Part shown: in pieces, positions 11,901-23,396 of the stretch | Position numbering within the stretch: the first letter of the stretch is position 1 | Layout: each line of letters starts with the position of its first letter | Assembly: GCA_027946555.1 (NCBI GenBank) | Contig: JAPEVC010000009.1 | Location: forward strand, 124,001 to 188,000 | Source: Gnomoniopsis sp. IMI 355080 | Taxonomy: Eukaryota; Ascomycota; Sordariomycetes; Diaporthales; Gnomoniaceae | DNA: 64,000 bases | Direction of reading: 5' to 3' | Made by a program: the position numbers and the translations under genes | Notes under the pieces: model-generated | The model's input: the letters and a program-made list of their open reading frames with translations, nothing else | What the model was told of the DNA's origin: nothing | Databases searched by the model: none

Positions 11901-13377
11901 CGCGAAAGCTTGTTCTGAAGGGCGGGTATACTGTAATGCGGAAGTATCTATAGCATCCATGGTGTCAGTACTGCATCAGAAAACACAAACCGGAGCATGC
12001 AAATTTCACCTGTTGTACAACGTCCCATGTATGGCCATCCTCACGAGCTTTGAGTAAACGTGCTGTATCTTCTTGGGGCCACTTGCGGCTTCGGGAGGTC
12101 TCGTAGGCTGCGACCTGGTAGTTCGCGTCGTCATCGTTAGATGGTTCTCGCGGCAAGGATTGCTCGAGTAAAAGCGAGTTTGGTGAGCGTGATACCGCGG
12201 GAAGTCCAGAACCAGTCGAAGTCATATGATCGTCCGCTGAAAATGCCTGCAAGAAAGAGTTCGGACCGTCTACTATGCCGGCAGATCGAGATATTTGAGA
12301 TGGCGACGAGACAACACGCGCGCGACCATTTTGGTCAACCTCCAGCGTGCTTTGCAGTCGCGGTCTCTTCGGTTTGCTATCATCGCCATTTCCTAAGCGC
12401 TTGCCGTGACTGTGACTGCCGCTGGATCTAGCTACGTTGTACACTGGCTCGCCACGAGACTCTCGAGGTGAAAAGGAAGATTTAGACTCAAATGAGGTGG
12501 GATCTGGGGCTATTTGTGCCGGGACGCGGCTTGTTGGGACTTGATTATCGCGTTGCATTGCTGAGATAGAATGATTGCGCGCCAATTTGCCGCCATCGTG
12601 ATCATTTCTGAAAGGAAACTCATCGCCAGACTCTTCGACGAGAATGGCATTCTCGACATTGGATTCTTGGCCAGAATGGTGCCCGGATCGAGTGTTAGAT
12701 TCCCTGGCTGTGGTCTCGGGACCTGTAGCCTCGGGTGTTTTGGTTGGGGTGTTGGCCACAACCTCGGTAGATTTGCCATAGAACTGTCGCATTGAGGACA
12801 AAGCTTGCTGCAGGTCATTCACTACAACACTCTGGCGCTGATGATGAGGCAATTCGTTATACTCCTCTTGTGGTTTCAACTGCGACAAGATGTACTTGAC
12901 CTGAGCGTAAGACAAAGCAGGATCGTAGAAGTACGCCCACTCTGGCAGTGGCCCGTGTGGCGAATTGTCCCCCTCAGTAGACGGCAATGGGGATGGTGAG
13001 TGCGTTATAGTTGTAACACCAGAGACAGCCTTTTCATTTGAAGCGATAGTGCCCGCCAGTAGTGATGGTGAGTCGAGCCGTTCAATAGATATATTCCGCC
13101 CATTCGAGCTGGCAAAGGACGCGGCGCCAAAACTTCGAGTAGCGGTTTGGGTTGCGGGAGTCGTCATGGTCGATGGCGGCTGTTGTAAGGAGGATGCCGA
13201 GATCGGTGCAACGCTTGAACTTGTGTTATGGGACGGACTGCTGGGTCGAGGTGCTGTGAAGGGCTCAGGAGGGGGCACTGAGCGTTTTGTCTCTGGGAGT
13301 TGACCTGGAGGTTTTTCATTGGCAAGAGTTGACCTTGGCTCAACATACGCCACTTCTGAATTCAGTGGCGCCTCCAT
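8995..13377 (-). CDS. large nuclear-type protein: two SANT/Myb-like repeats, two C2H2-like fingers, Cys-rich domain
   Basis: Predicted 1342 aa. Exons inferred: 13377-12010, 11947-11528, 11441-11288, 11203-11046, 10984-10424 and 10362-8995; the sum is in frame. Residues 1-430 are Ser/Pro/Thr-rich and low in structure. SANT/Myb-like repeat 1 is at about 432-475 (KWPQEDTARLL..TWDVVQQ) and repeat 2 at about 570-615 (SWLDEEVQLL..SWDEIFE). Two C-x4-C-x12-H-x4-H fingers follow: Cys680, Cys685, His698, His703 and Cys867, Cys872, His885, His890. Each is followed by LLNDNxDGTF. A Cys-rich segment at 1118-1162 (CERCSRGFG..CACVSC) resembles the fungal DUF3716 type. The C-terminal 80 residues look like a small beta-rich domain. 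DNA or chromatin binding is inferred. The start is the first ATG of the long exon, because the upstream frame opens only with TTG. The exon 2 donor is GTTGGT, which is unusual. Confidence 0.75.
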
Positions 13378-14309
13378 CGCGAACCAGAGGGCTTGTAATG
13401 CCCTACAATCAGAATCTCCGAGGTGTTTGTTCAAGCAGCTGGGTGATGGAAAGACGAGTGCGACTGGTCAAATCGACTTTCAGTGTCTCTCCTTAGCACC
13501 CTGTGCTTTTTTGGTGCTCACTTGGTGCTCAAATAGTCTAGTAGCAACCTTTGCTCATGGGCTTCGATCGTTGGTAGTCCGCATGCCTCTTTCAGAACAT
13601 AACTTCCAGAGCCTAAAACCTCGACCAAAACTTCATCATACTGCACTTCGATGGATTTGATCTTCCAAGCCGGACATGCCTGCGCAATTGCCTCTCCAGA
13701 AGGCTCAGAATTGTGCGCTTGGTTCTATGATGTTGTGCCTCGATAATCGTTTGCTGAGCTAGAGGTCCAGCCAGCAGCTCCGTTGTGGGGTCGAGAAGCT
13801 GCGCAACAAGTCAATCGACAAAGATTGATGACTAAATAAGTAAATTGAGGAATAGGGCGCAGAGAGCAGATAGGATGGGAGGCAAAGGTGATTGATATCC
13901 CTAACCTGTCGCAGGCCACAGCGTGCACAAGCACCACGACGCGATGTGAGAAGCCAAAGTGAGGTTAGATTAAGCTGTGGTCCAAGCGTCTGCATTTTAC
14001 TTTCTGCAGGGGTGCAGTAATAGCAGGGCCCACCCTGGAGTTGATATAGCGAAGCTGCCTCGAGGTTTCTGGGATCCAAACAAATCGACAGGGTGTCGAA
14101 GCATCTCAAAAAGTTTAGCCAGGAAACCATCTGTTGGGTGAAGAAAGAGAGGGGATAGAAAGTTGTCAAACAGAAAGTTGGGCATCCAAAATCGAATGGC
14201 ATCCTAGGCTTTGGGACCGTCTTCTATTTACGATGTAGGTTTGCCGATGCTGTGCCTAAATCGATAGAAACGAAATTGCTTCCAGTTGGAACTACAGGAT
14301 GGCTGAATA

Positions 14310-14332
14310 TTTTTTTTTTTTTTTTTTTTTTT
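14310..14332. repeat. poly-T tract (23 nt)
   Basis: Uninterrupted run of T between the SANT/finger gene and the NUP gene. A simple repeat; length may be inexact in an assembly. Confidence 0.9.
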
Positions 14333-15343
14333 CGCGTATTATCTGGGGAGCATCAGAGAGATCAGATTGAAGTATCTATTGCAGGCCAGAGCGTTTGCTT
14401 GATGTGACGTCCCAAGGAACTGTGGTCTGCTTCACACGAAATATTAAAATTTGACACAACAGCATAAGAAGAACAGTGTAGTTTCGGATTAAAGCAGGAT
14501 AGCAAGAGAATCCTGTTTTGCCTGAATATCGCTAATTTTCAGACGCACTGGCCCTCTCGCAGCTAGCGACAATTGCTGTAAGATTACCACCCTTCAATTC
14601 TCAGCATTTGGAAAAGAAATTATCAACGAAGCAATTTGGCAATAGGAACTGGTATTATGCTGATCTCATCCTGTATGGGTCTGTATGCCTACCTGGGAGA
14701 GATATAGAGAGAGACAGAGAGAACGCTCTACTTCAGTCTTTGGTGACAGCGCCTAGTAGCTCGGGTGTTTGAAATTATCTCAGCGACAGAAAACGACACT
14801 TGACAATATGGCGCTTGCTTCAAAAAATCGTAGCATTGTCCAATCCAGGCTCATCAGACCATGGCCGATGTGGACGGAGGTAAACGAAGTGCTCCGCATC
14901 CACGATGGGTCAGGCTTTATGGCCAGACTGAGTTCTTTGGAATCAAGCCTGCACGCTTTACTCAGCGTGGACAGACAACTGAGACCAACGTGCTTGAGAG
15001 GCTTCGTGCTAATTACCTGACTGCAGTCGACACAGGGTCTATTACACCGTTCATGGTAGCGGCAAACCTTGGAGGCTTTGCCTCGCTCGAACCAGTTCAA
15101 ATCTCATGCCACTGTTCACCATCTGTAGAGTTGAATCGCTCACTTATGATTAATGAAGTTTCTCAGCTAACATAATCTAATCATGAAGAGAAATTACGCC
15201 CCGTGACTGGGTAGTTCAGTGAAGATAGCGGGCCCAGAACCCCATTGAAGTTATGGCGGGTCTACCTAGGTACACAAAGATGACAACGGCTCACCTGAAG
15301 AGAAACGGGACTTCGGGTCATCCACAATCAGATGTACTCAGGC

Positions 15344-15497
15344 TCGACAGGGAACCGTCGAAAGCTGTTGGTATATTATTCCTGCTATAGCCCCACGGCT
15401 ATTTAAGCAGGGTCACACAGGCCTTTTGGCCTGTGGTAATTTAGACGAAAACATGGACTTTTTACTTACTGTTAGTGTGGTTCGAATCACACTTTTT
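15344..15497 (+). ncRNA. candidate structured RNA: four hairpins, B-box-like motif, T5 end
   Basis: Four inverted repeats follow one another in 150 nt of non-coding sequence: TCGAC/GTCGA (15344-15361), a 12-bp stem with a 3-nt bulge (CCTGCTATAGCC with GGCTAT-TTA-AGCAGG, 15381-15411), CACAGGCC-TTTT-GGCCTGTG (15416-15435) and GTGTG/CACAC (15475-15492). The last encloses GGTTCGAATCA, which matches 10 of 11 bases of the Pol III B-box consensus GGTTCGANTCC, and TTTTT follows at 15493-15497. It does not fold as a standard tRNA because the T-stem fails to pair around the TTCGAAT loop. A short Pol III transcript or a tRNA-derived relic are both possible. Evidence is from sequence pattern only. Confidence 0.25.
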
Positions 15498-16009
15498 AGC
15501 CAACCGACAAAAGCATTTTCGATACTTGCTTGACGATGGCCCAAATCGGTGTCAATCCGGCAAGACTACCTAACACACTTCGTTCTCAAGTGCTTCAGTA
15601 ATCATGCATAATTCCCTTATGTCCTCACAGAGGAGTACGACCCATGGGAAAAGGGACAACAGCATGGTACGGGCTGTCAAGCTGATTTCTAAATCATATG
15701 GTAACCGTATTGGTAGAGCCAGCGACAATGTGGTCGCGCCCTTGTCGCTAGGAATACAAGAGCGTCTATCTCACTATCCAATCTCTTTCCATATATGCCC
15801 TTGGCCCTATGAGGCTCTATACCTTGACGCCAAGTCACTGAACGCAGGAGGTGGCCGAATTTATTCTCGGATCCAACCACTTCCAAGACACCTGGGTAGA
15901 CTGGTTATCCAAACCCGAAGCAATTGCTGCCCGCTCTGGAAATTTTGTTTACACATTAAATGTTATTTTCCCAAGCATGACTAGGTAGCTATCTAGCTAT
16001 CGGTGATGA

Positions 16010-17512
16010 TCATGCGCGAGGGGTCACCCTGACCAAAGGCAACGATTTCGCACCCTTGCGAGTCCGCAGTGCCCTCTTTCTCTTCACGTCGACGCCTCTC
16101 TTCACCTTGACGTCCTCAACAACGTCCGCGTCTCTCTTCTCCAGATCTCCGGTCGCCCCTGCAGGCAGAACGCCGGCACCGTCTGTGAGGGATCCAGGGC
16201 CAAAGTCAGGCTCACCGCCGAGAGAGCCGAACACATCACCAATGTAATTCGTGGCCTTGACGCCGTCCTTGAAGGTACAGTTCCACTCGTCCAGAACACC
16301 CTTGACGATCTCAACACCGGCATTATAAATGTTCTCAATAGCGATCTCGAATCCGTCCTGGTAAGGTGTATTAGCATGCTTTCAGCGCTTGCAATGATAC
16401 TTCCTCCAAAGCTTGATAAGAAAAAACAACCGGATTCGGTATTGCAGCACGTTGATAGGAGATGTTACTGACCTGATCCATGATGAGCAGATGGTCATAG
16501 GGCGACACACCAAGGGGCGGCCGGTCAAAGTCAGATCCAGTTCGCATAACGATGATCCTGGCAAAGTCGACAAGTCCCTCGATAGCTGCCCTCAGAAGGA
16601 CCTCCAACGTAGCGTTATCCTCCTGCGCAGTCATGCAGTAGTTGCCAGTCCCATTGGTCCATAGTGAGGTGGTGTTGTCGAAGGCGTCTGCAAGCAAAGT
16701 GCCAGAGTAGTAAACATCGCTAGTAGCTCCGTCGCACAAGACCACACTCGGCGCCTGAGTACCCGCTGTGTAAATTTCGCCGTTCGCAGCGTAGCGAGCA
16801 CGGTACTCAGCCGCCACGGAGCTGTCGCTCAGGTTGGCCTTTGAGGCGAACTTGTAGGCGAGCTGGCGCAAGTCCTCGTTGACCTCGAAGACCTCCGTAC
16901 CATACCACTCCCCGGGGATGGTGTCAGGCAGGTAGGTGTCAAAGCCAAAATAACCAGTTGTGAAGTTGTCCGGCATCTCACGAGCGTCGAATTCGTACTG
17001 AAGCGCCACCTGCACAGCGTACCGGTTCAAAGAAACACCGCCTGTCGTGGACCACTTGGGACTTACGCCTGCAATGCCTGCAATCATAAAATACGTGGAG
17101 GTGAGGTCAAACTTGTCAGACAGGACAACGGAGGATATGGTGGTGGCAGCGTTGATCTCCGATTCGCCGGTAGTGACCTGGCAAATTTGGTAGTCCGCTG
17201 TGCAGTGTACATGAGGAAACAGCATGGACAAGCCGGGAGAGGAAATGTTGACAGCCAAGAGATCGCCCAGACCACTGCTAGGGAGATTCTCATACCAGAT
17301 ATCTGCCTCTGGGCTGAACTACACGAGATTGTCAATTTTTGTCTGTGGTAGCATAAGCAGATTCGACGCCAGAGTAAACATACCATGCTGATAATGAAGA
17401 ACTTGGGAGCAATCTTTGCGTCCCGGACCGCCAGAGGTGCCTTGACAGTCGCGGAGACCGCCACTTGGCCTGCGGTCAGCAGCACAGAGGCTGCTACTGA
17501 AAAGAAGCGCAT
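16010..17512 (-). CDS. secreted NUP-family (purine nucleoside permease-type) protein
   Basis: 440 aa in three exons: 17512-17384, 17318-16473 and 16357-16010. The N-terminus is a signal peptide (residues 1 to about 21, hydrophobic core ending in AVSA). The family signature is the YFMIAGIAGVSPKW block followed by NRYAVQVALQYEFD, as in fungal NUP proteins named after the Candida purine nucleoside permease. Several N-glycosylation sequons (NFT, NLS, NTT) fit passage through the secretory route. I see no clear membrane-spanning segments after the signal, so a soluble nucleoside-binding or nucleoside-processing role fits better than a classical permease. The last 45 residues are rich in Lys-Arg dipeptides, which are possible Kex2-type sites. 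Substrate and enzymatic role are unproven. Confidence 0.85.
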
Positions 17513-19543
17513 CCTGGTAAGAAATAAATGGCAGGGAGAAGAGCGCTATGTGCCTTGCGCCGCTTAGGGGAGGCTCCTGGCAGCTGGAAAATAAGACAAC
17601 CGGAGCTGTCGAGAAGGACTCGGAGGTGAAGAAAATCCAGGACTTCCAGAAAGTTCGAGCAGAGACAACTCCGGTGGTTATATAACAGAAGGCATACGGC
17701 CATGCATGCCATGGTAGAGTATCTGTGGACCCCACGGGGGACGCCGAAAAGACATGGTGATCGGCCTACAAGGAAACTAGCAAGGCACCGTATTGGTCAA
17801 TGGTCTGAACGGCACCCACTTGGGGCGGTAGGAATATGCACGATGTCGGTCCCACTCACTGCGGCGGCACAACAACTTGTAGAGTCATTATATAGTATCA
17901 TGGCGCTGAGCAAAAACAATACCTGTCAGCGATGCTTCAACAAATAGCGCTGAACTCGATACATATATTGATATGGCGTCTGCCACAGGCTCCTTACAGC
18001 ATTTGTTTGTTATAGAAGAGTGAGAAAGGCATCTGGACTCGATGGATTTGTCTCGGGCTATGCCGAAGACCGACATGTTCGGAAGTCTGGGGGAAAATAT
18101 TGGGCATCCTGGCAAGGAAGTTCCTATTCTAGTTAGAGCTTCAGGCGACTGGGACGCCTTTGTGGATGTCAAATTGGCTTGCGATAAGAAACACATCCAT
18201 CCTGTGATTGGTGAGACAAAAATGCTCATGAATAGAACCATGGAAATATTCGCAAACATTTCTGCGTGATCATGACGAGACAGTAAACGAACAAAAGTAT
18301 ATAATAATCAAGACATGCACAGACTCACTAATCTACCTAGGTAGAGCAAGCAAATGTTGCAATAGTCTCAGCCCTGGAGATGCCCAGTAAAAGCTTCTGA
18401 GCCTTTGAGCCTCGCTGAGAGCTTGGCCTCGGCCTAACGCTGCAGTCCAGGAAGGACCCTGTAATATTACAGGGGATATGAAAATGCAAGGGACGAGATA
18501 AGAAGCACACAGGGAACGCCGGAATCGGTGCTGACATTTTCGTCACGGTGTCCTAGGCGTCTCTAATGCTCCTCCGTCTGACGAGGCCCTGGATAACTCG
18601 ATATCTATCTCAACTTCTTCTTCATGTTATTAGAGGCGTGGCCGAGCTGACGAGTCTCGAGATGCTATCTCCGATATCTTTAATTGACGTTCTCGGGTCC
18701 GAAATGCATTGTCAGAGTTCCGTGAGGAGTTCACACTGCGTAATACTCGACGCTCTACCTTCCAGGTACTATAATGAAACATACGTAGGTACCTAGCATA
18801 AGGCGGACAGGAACGTCTTGGCGACTGTCCCGAGAGATCGGACCAAGCCTGCAGCTCCACTGTCCCGAGTAGTTCTTGTGCATCACCGCACATGCAAGGT
18901 ACACGGACCAATGACCGCGAGACTCCACCTGCACGCAACGTCGCAATACAAGTGAAGTCGCGAGACTGTGAGATGCTATATAATAGGACAATGGCCATTT
19001 TGTGTCTGCCAGGTCATTCAATGGTTTCCTGTTCCAGTAGTCTACTCGATGACGAGTCTGTGCGAGGCACGTCTGTGCACCTACTACACGCCATGTTCCT
19101 GCTGTGTACCCAGGTTACTACACCGAGATTTCCAATCGACAAATGATAGGTGCAAAACGCAGTGGAGGCGTTCGAAATGATCGGAAAGTCTCGGCAGGCA
19201 GCGCCAAGTTTAGCCACCAACGCACAATCAATTCATACTGCTCCATAGCAGTTCCATCCGTCAGCGCCGCTGTTTCGCCTGCGTAGTGGGTCGTGCTACT
19301 ATGGCTGGTAACGACCTTGTGTGTGCCTGTCTACGCTTAGAATCATACCTACGTTCGACAGCTACGTCTCGCAGACCTCAGTCATAAGGTGGTCTGTGGG
19401 CGAAAAGAAAGAATTATGTTGCTTCGAGAGGCGTACTGAGGGACTCACGCGTCAGGGCACTAAGGTATCAAAACCTCACAATCAATTTATTGACAAAGTT
19501 CAGAAGTCCCGAAGTCGAAGCCTACCTAGGTAGTGTCTGAGTC
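17513..19543. other. 2-kb intergenic region
   Basis: Upstream of the NUP gene and downstream of the MRJP-like gene. It holds a TATA-like site at 17678-17685 and two TACCTAGGTA palindromes (18334-18343, 19523-19532). No convincing gene; the short frames, such as one at 18042-18269, have no recognisable content. Confidence 0.5.
17678..17685 (-). promoter_or_regulatory. TATA-like element upstream of NUP gene
   Basis: TTATATAA lies about 166 bp upstream of the ATG at 17512. The sequence is palindromic and is called from base composition and position only. Confidence 0.3.
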
Positions 19544-20886
19544 CTACGCAGCAGGCCCAGCTCCGATGTTGATTCGGTAAGATCTGAAAGGCCCTTTCCT
19601 GTTGTCCACATTCTTGTACTGCCTGGCAGGGCTCAGGCTCAACTGATTATTGCAAAAATAGAGGTACCCGTTCATGATGGCCGCGCTGTCGGCGTGCTGG
19701 ATGAGGCCACTCCTCACGAGTGTCTTGACCACATAGTTTTGCGCTGCCACAGGACCCGACCCACCAGGAGCAACACCATTGACCTCTTCCGTAACTCTAG
19801 ACTGCTGCGTCTGAACGTAGACGATAGCATTTTGTTCGCTGGCCAACATAAACATTCTTCCCTGGTCGTCCGCGGTGAAGCCCGCCTGTTCGCTTCCGAG
19901 CTGGCCTGGGTCCTGCACTGCAGCAAGAACCTGATCGTCGCTTAGGGTAAAGTCTTGTAGTATTGCTTGTGGGACATAGTAAAAGCGGCGTGAGGCGAGA
20001 ACGCCCCAGTAGACGTTTCCACTTTGTAAAGCTATTCCATCCGAAGCTGTCGTGCAGGAGGCCCTGATAGTACCATTCCAGCAGTATATGGGCTGTCCAT
20101 CATAAATCCCCACGAAGTTGTCGTCCGCTTTTACGACTGATGTTCCTTTCAGCCTCTTGACCAAGGATCCATCAGCGAGATTGATCGCTGCCTGTTTGTT
20201 AGTAACGCTTCCAAGAGCGTTCAAAGAAGAGCCAGCGAGAAGGGAACCCTTTATCCCATGGGACACTGACCTATCAAGCCTCCTTCTGAGCTCTCATCCG
20301 GTATAAAAGCAAACCCTGCCTCGCCGGCTGTGTTGTTGATGCGCAAATCATTCAGGTTTGTTCCACCGTCCAAAATACTGTCCGGGACAACGTATGTTTT
20401 GAGAAGCGCTCTTGTTTTCACATCAAAGGCCATTATCTTGCCGCCGCCTGGTAAATAGTCGGTGCTCCCGTAAGGGATGCCTGTATCCACCACCCACATC
20501 TGCCCAATGGAGTCAAGAACGACATTCTGAACATTGATGAAACATTCCGACGCATTCTGTCCAGGCTGGCACCGCTGAATCTCCGCGTTAGGCCACGGCT
20601 CCTCGTCCGTGAAGCTGGTGCAAATAACAACGTTATCAGTCAAGTTTGCAGCGTTTCGTGGATATGTGAGATAGACGTTCAAATCGGAATCCACGGCCAG
20701 GCCAGTTGGCGCATTAATGGATTCGTGCACGGCTTCCAGCTGCCCACCGATAATGGTGAAGTCTTGCGGACAGACACCCAGAGTAGAGTTGGAGCTCGTC
20801 AGAGTTGTGCTTGGACAAGTGCCTGGAGGTGGGAAATCACCTGCAACGAGAGCCGAGAGGCCAACTAGGATGCCGAGAACAAGCAT
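19544..20886 (-). CDS. secreted MRJP/yellow-like protein
   Basis: 419 aa in two exons: 20886-20271 and 20187-19544, joined so that GGLI continues into AINLADGSLVKRL. The ATG at 20886 is chosen because it gives a standard signal peptide (hydrophobic LVLGILVGLSALVAG). The in-frame ATG 102 nt upstream would bury it. Family features of the major royal jelly/yellow beta-propeller are visible: PTGLAVDSDLNVYLTYPR, MWVVDTG, LNDLRIN, GLI..L.DG, DGIAL and the C-terminal NNQL. Fungal members are secreted proteins of uncertain function. Sequons and paired cysteines fit extracellular location. It lies 2.4 kb from, and divergent to, a Zn2Cys6 gene. Confidence 0.85.
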
Positions 20887-23279
20887 CGTCGCATGTGTGA
20901 GAGAGCTTCCTGGGCTTCTAGCGAGTTTCTGACCGGGTTGTGGAAGTTTCTGTGGCAGATTGATATTGTATAAAGACTGCCGATTCATCCTATACGAGAT
21001 CGCATTCCGCTGATACTGGTCACTTTCAGCTTGAACTCTGTCTGAATGGGCAATGACTTCTTAAGGTTCTCACCACACCTGCGGGCAAAAGATATCTCTG
21101 CAAAGCGGTGAGAAATGCTGATTGTAGTGCGAATACAACATCATGTAGGTACGTCGCAATTTTACAGGTTGCACAAAACGATTGATCATAGTTCCTGAGC
21201 TATTGATCATCCCCGCACCTCATGATGTCAATACGTCTTTGATAACTACAGCGTCATGGGCGAACGGCAGTTGATCTACTATTGTCTCCAACCAACCTGC
21301 CCCTGGCTTAATTCGAGCCCATCTACTCGTGGTTTTTCCATGTTAAAAATAAGTTTGAGGTGTAGTACTTTCGGTGATGTTGACGCATTTCAATCCAAGT
21401 TTCTCCATTTCCGTGCCCGGGCCCTCGAACCTTGAAAGCATAACATATGCCTGCAGATTGTGCTCATGCCAACGACAATTTCGGCCAAGAAATAATGAGG
21501 CATGTTAATCTTATTGATGAATAAACACCATATCCAGTAGTGATTGTTGATCACGGCACAAGCTATATTCCCGGGACACAGACATACTTCACGTGGTGAC
21601 TGCAGTGCCCGCAGCGGCGTGCAAGTGTCAAAGCGATTGCCCCACTACTTTGGCGATCTAGAAGCCTGGTAATCAACGAGTCTTGTTTTCGAGTGACAAA
21701 TTGGTAACTACAGCAAGTATGAAGTCTAAGAACGCGTACATCCGCCCAAAGGGCCGCAGACCAAAGGAGTCAGCAAGACAGGTATTCTAAGAGAAGACGG
21801 ATGTTTCCAATGCTTAGGTGCCATCAGAGGCTTTGAATGAAGGGAAATATCATAGTGAGCACCAGAAGATGATATTTGAACATGTTGGTTGGCGATATCA
21901 ATCAGAAGAAGACAGTGCGGTGCCCTACGATTTCCTCTCATTAGCTTGCCTGTGAGCATAAAGCCTAAGTGCGACCTCGGGGAGAATAGTTACAGCGTTC
22001 TTGTTTTGGAAACAGTTATAGCTACCATTGGCAGCCGCTAAATAATGTACCTGCATTGATTAACAAATGCCTTGTTCTGTGAATCCACTATTGGCCACGT
22101 GCACCTGTCGCAATTGAATGGATGGCTGAGTCTTTTCTGGCCTCCCGAGGTCCTTATTATCCAGCCAGCGCCCTTGATGAGGTATTGAGGCCGGGCGACA
22201 ACTGCCCTTCTCATTAGTTCGCCTATAAGATGGGTGTTCCACTCACTCGAACTTTACAAGACCAACCCCACGTTAATTGGCTCTGCCTCGTTTCCAAGGT
22301 TGTTCGTATAACGGTATGTGATAGACTGGCCTTTTTTAATTAAGATTACCATGGTTACAGCACAGTGTCATTGTCATTCTCACAATCGTAATGTGATCGT
22401 CATGACGTTCCAGTACAAGCGACAAGCATTATTGATATACAGCATAAGCATACTAGAGCATTTGGGGGCCTGATGGATGGCTGGTCTGTTTACATGGTTC
22501 ATCGCACTTTCCCACTTTCTGGATATCGATATTCTCATACAATCGTCAAACCTTGAACCTAATTATATACAAGTATTAGATGCAACCCTCCTAGTAGCCG
22601 CGCTGTGCCCCTTCACCGGGACCTTGCTATATACACAGGAGGGTTCGTAATAAAAAAAGGGACCTAAATCATGCTCTACGCTGACATATACAAGGGACTT
22701 CGTACGAAAATAAAAAATAAAAAATAAAAAAAATAAAAAAAACCACTCGAACGAGGCGAACAATTGCTCGCCTCACAAACCTGCAACAGCGAAATGTACT
22801 AAGTCACTGCATCCGGAGTTCCCGGACCCGAACACGGGGGGTTTTACGATATTGTTGGTTCAGAAAGCGGAAGGCGAAGCTTACTGGTCAAGTGGACCTA
22901 GTCTATTGCAAGTATGAACCTTGATGTTCTCTCTGGACACGATTCGAGGCTCACAAGCTGGCAGCAAACATGCTGTGCCATTTTTCCGGCATCGATTTGG
23001 CCTCGCAATTCTCGCTTTTGATCAATTTTGGCCCATATATATGTGTCGTAGCGAATGCGCGTGTCGCTAGATATAGGCGTTTTGGCGATGCTACGGCGCA
23101 CACACGCCGATACAGTAGCGTGTCTCAGGGGGTCAATGTGGCTCAGAGTTCCACTTATGGGGCAGGATCAGCCGAACTCATGTTCGCTCTGTCAACCCGT
23201 CTTATTTGAATACGAGTACCCTTCCTTATCCCCAAGTTCTCCAAGAGTTCTGATGCAACTACATAGCGTTTCATAAACC
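20887..23279. other. 2.4-kb AT-rich intergenic region
   Basis: Lies between two divergently transcribed genes, the MRJP-like gene and the second Zn2Cys6 gene. A TTTATA-type sequence near 20966 may serve the former. An A-rich TAAAAA repeat lies at 22707-22742. No gene supported. Confidence 0.5.
22707..22742. repeat. A-rich low-complexity repeat (TAAAAA units)
   Basis: Imperfect tandem array of 6-8-nt A-rich units (AAAAT/TAAAAA). Simple sequence repeat with no coding content. Confidence 0.85.
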
Positions 23280-23365
23280 ATGATGCCAGAACGACGCCGA
23301 GCGCAACATCGCAAGTCCCGCAGAGGTTGCCTGCAATGCAAACAGCGGCATACAAAGGTGTGTAT

Positions 23366-23396
<31 letters not shown>

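Larger units (their letters stand above)
13378..16009. other. 2.6-kb intergenic region with poly-T tract, microsatellite and hairpin cluster
   Basis: No protein gene supported. The region contains the presumed promoter of the SANT/finger gene, a 23-nt T run, a short GA-rich microsatellite near 14701-14725, a hairpin cluster at 15344-15497 and one TACCTAGGTA palindrome at 15263-15272. Reading frames of 100-147 codons here lack recognisable domains. Confidence 0.5.

Noticed and set aside
11288..13377. Treating the SANT part as a gene separate from the finger part
   Set aside because: Splicing 11528 to 11441 and 11288 to 11203 keeps an open frame, restores the second SANT repeat and leads directly into the fingers, so one gene is more economical.
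13759..14202. 147-codon minus-strand frame upstream of the SANT/finger gene
   Set aside because: Hydrophobic and Cys-containing but without motifs; probably leader or promoter sequence.
22561..22800. Transposon or LTR remnant in the A-rich tract
   Set aside because: No terminal repeats, no reverse transcriptase or transposase fragments and no target-site duplication could be seen.
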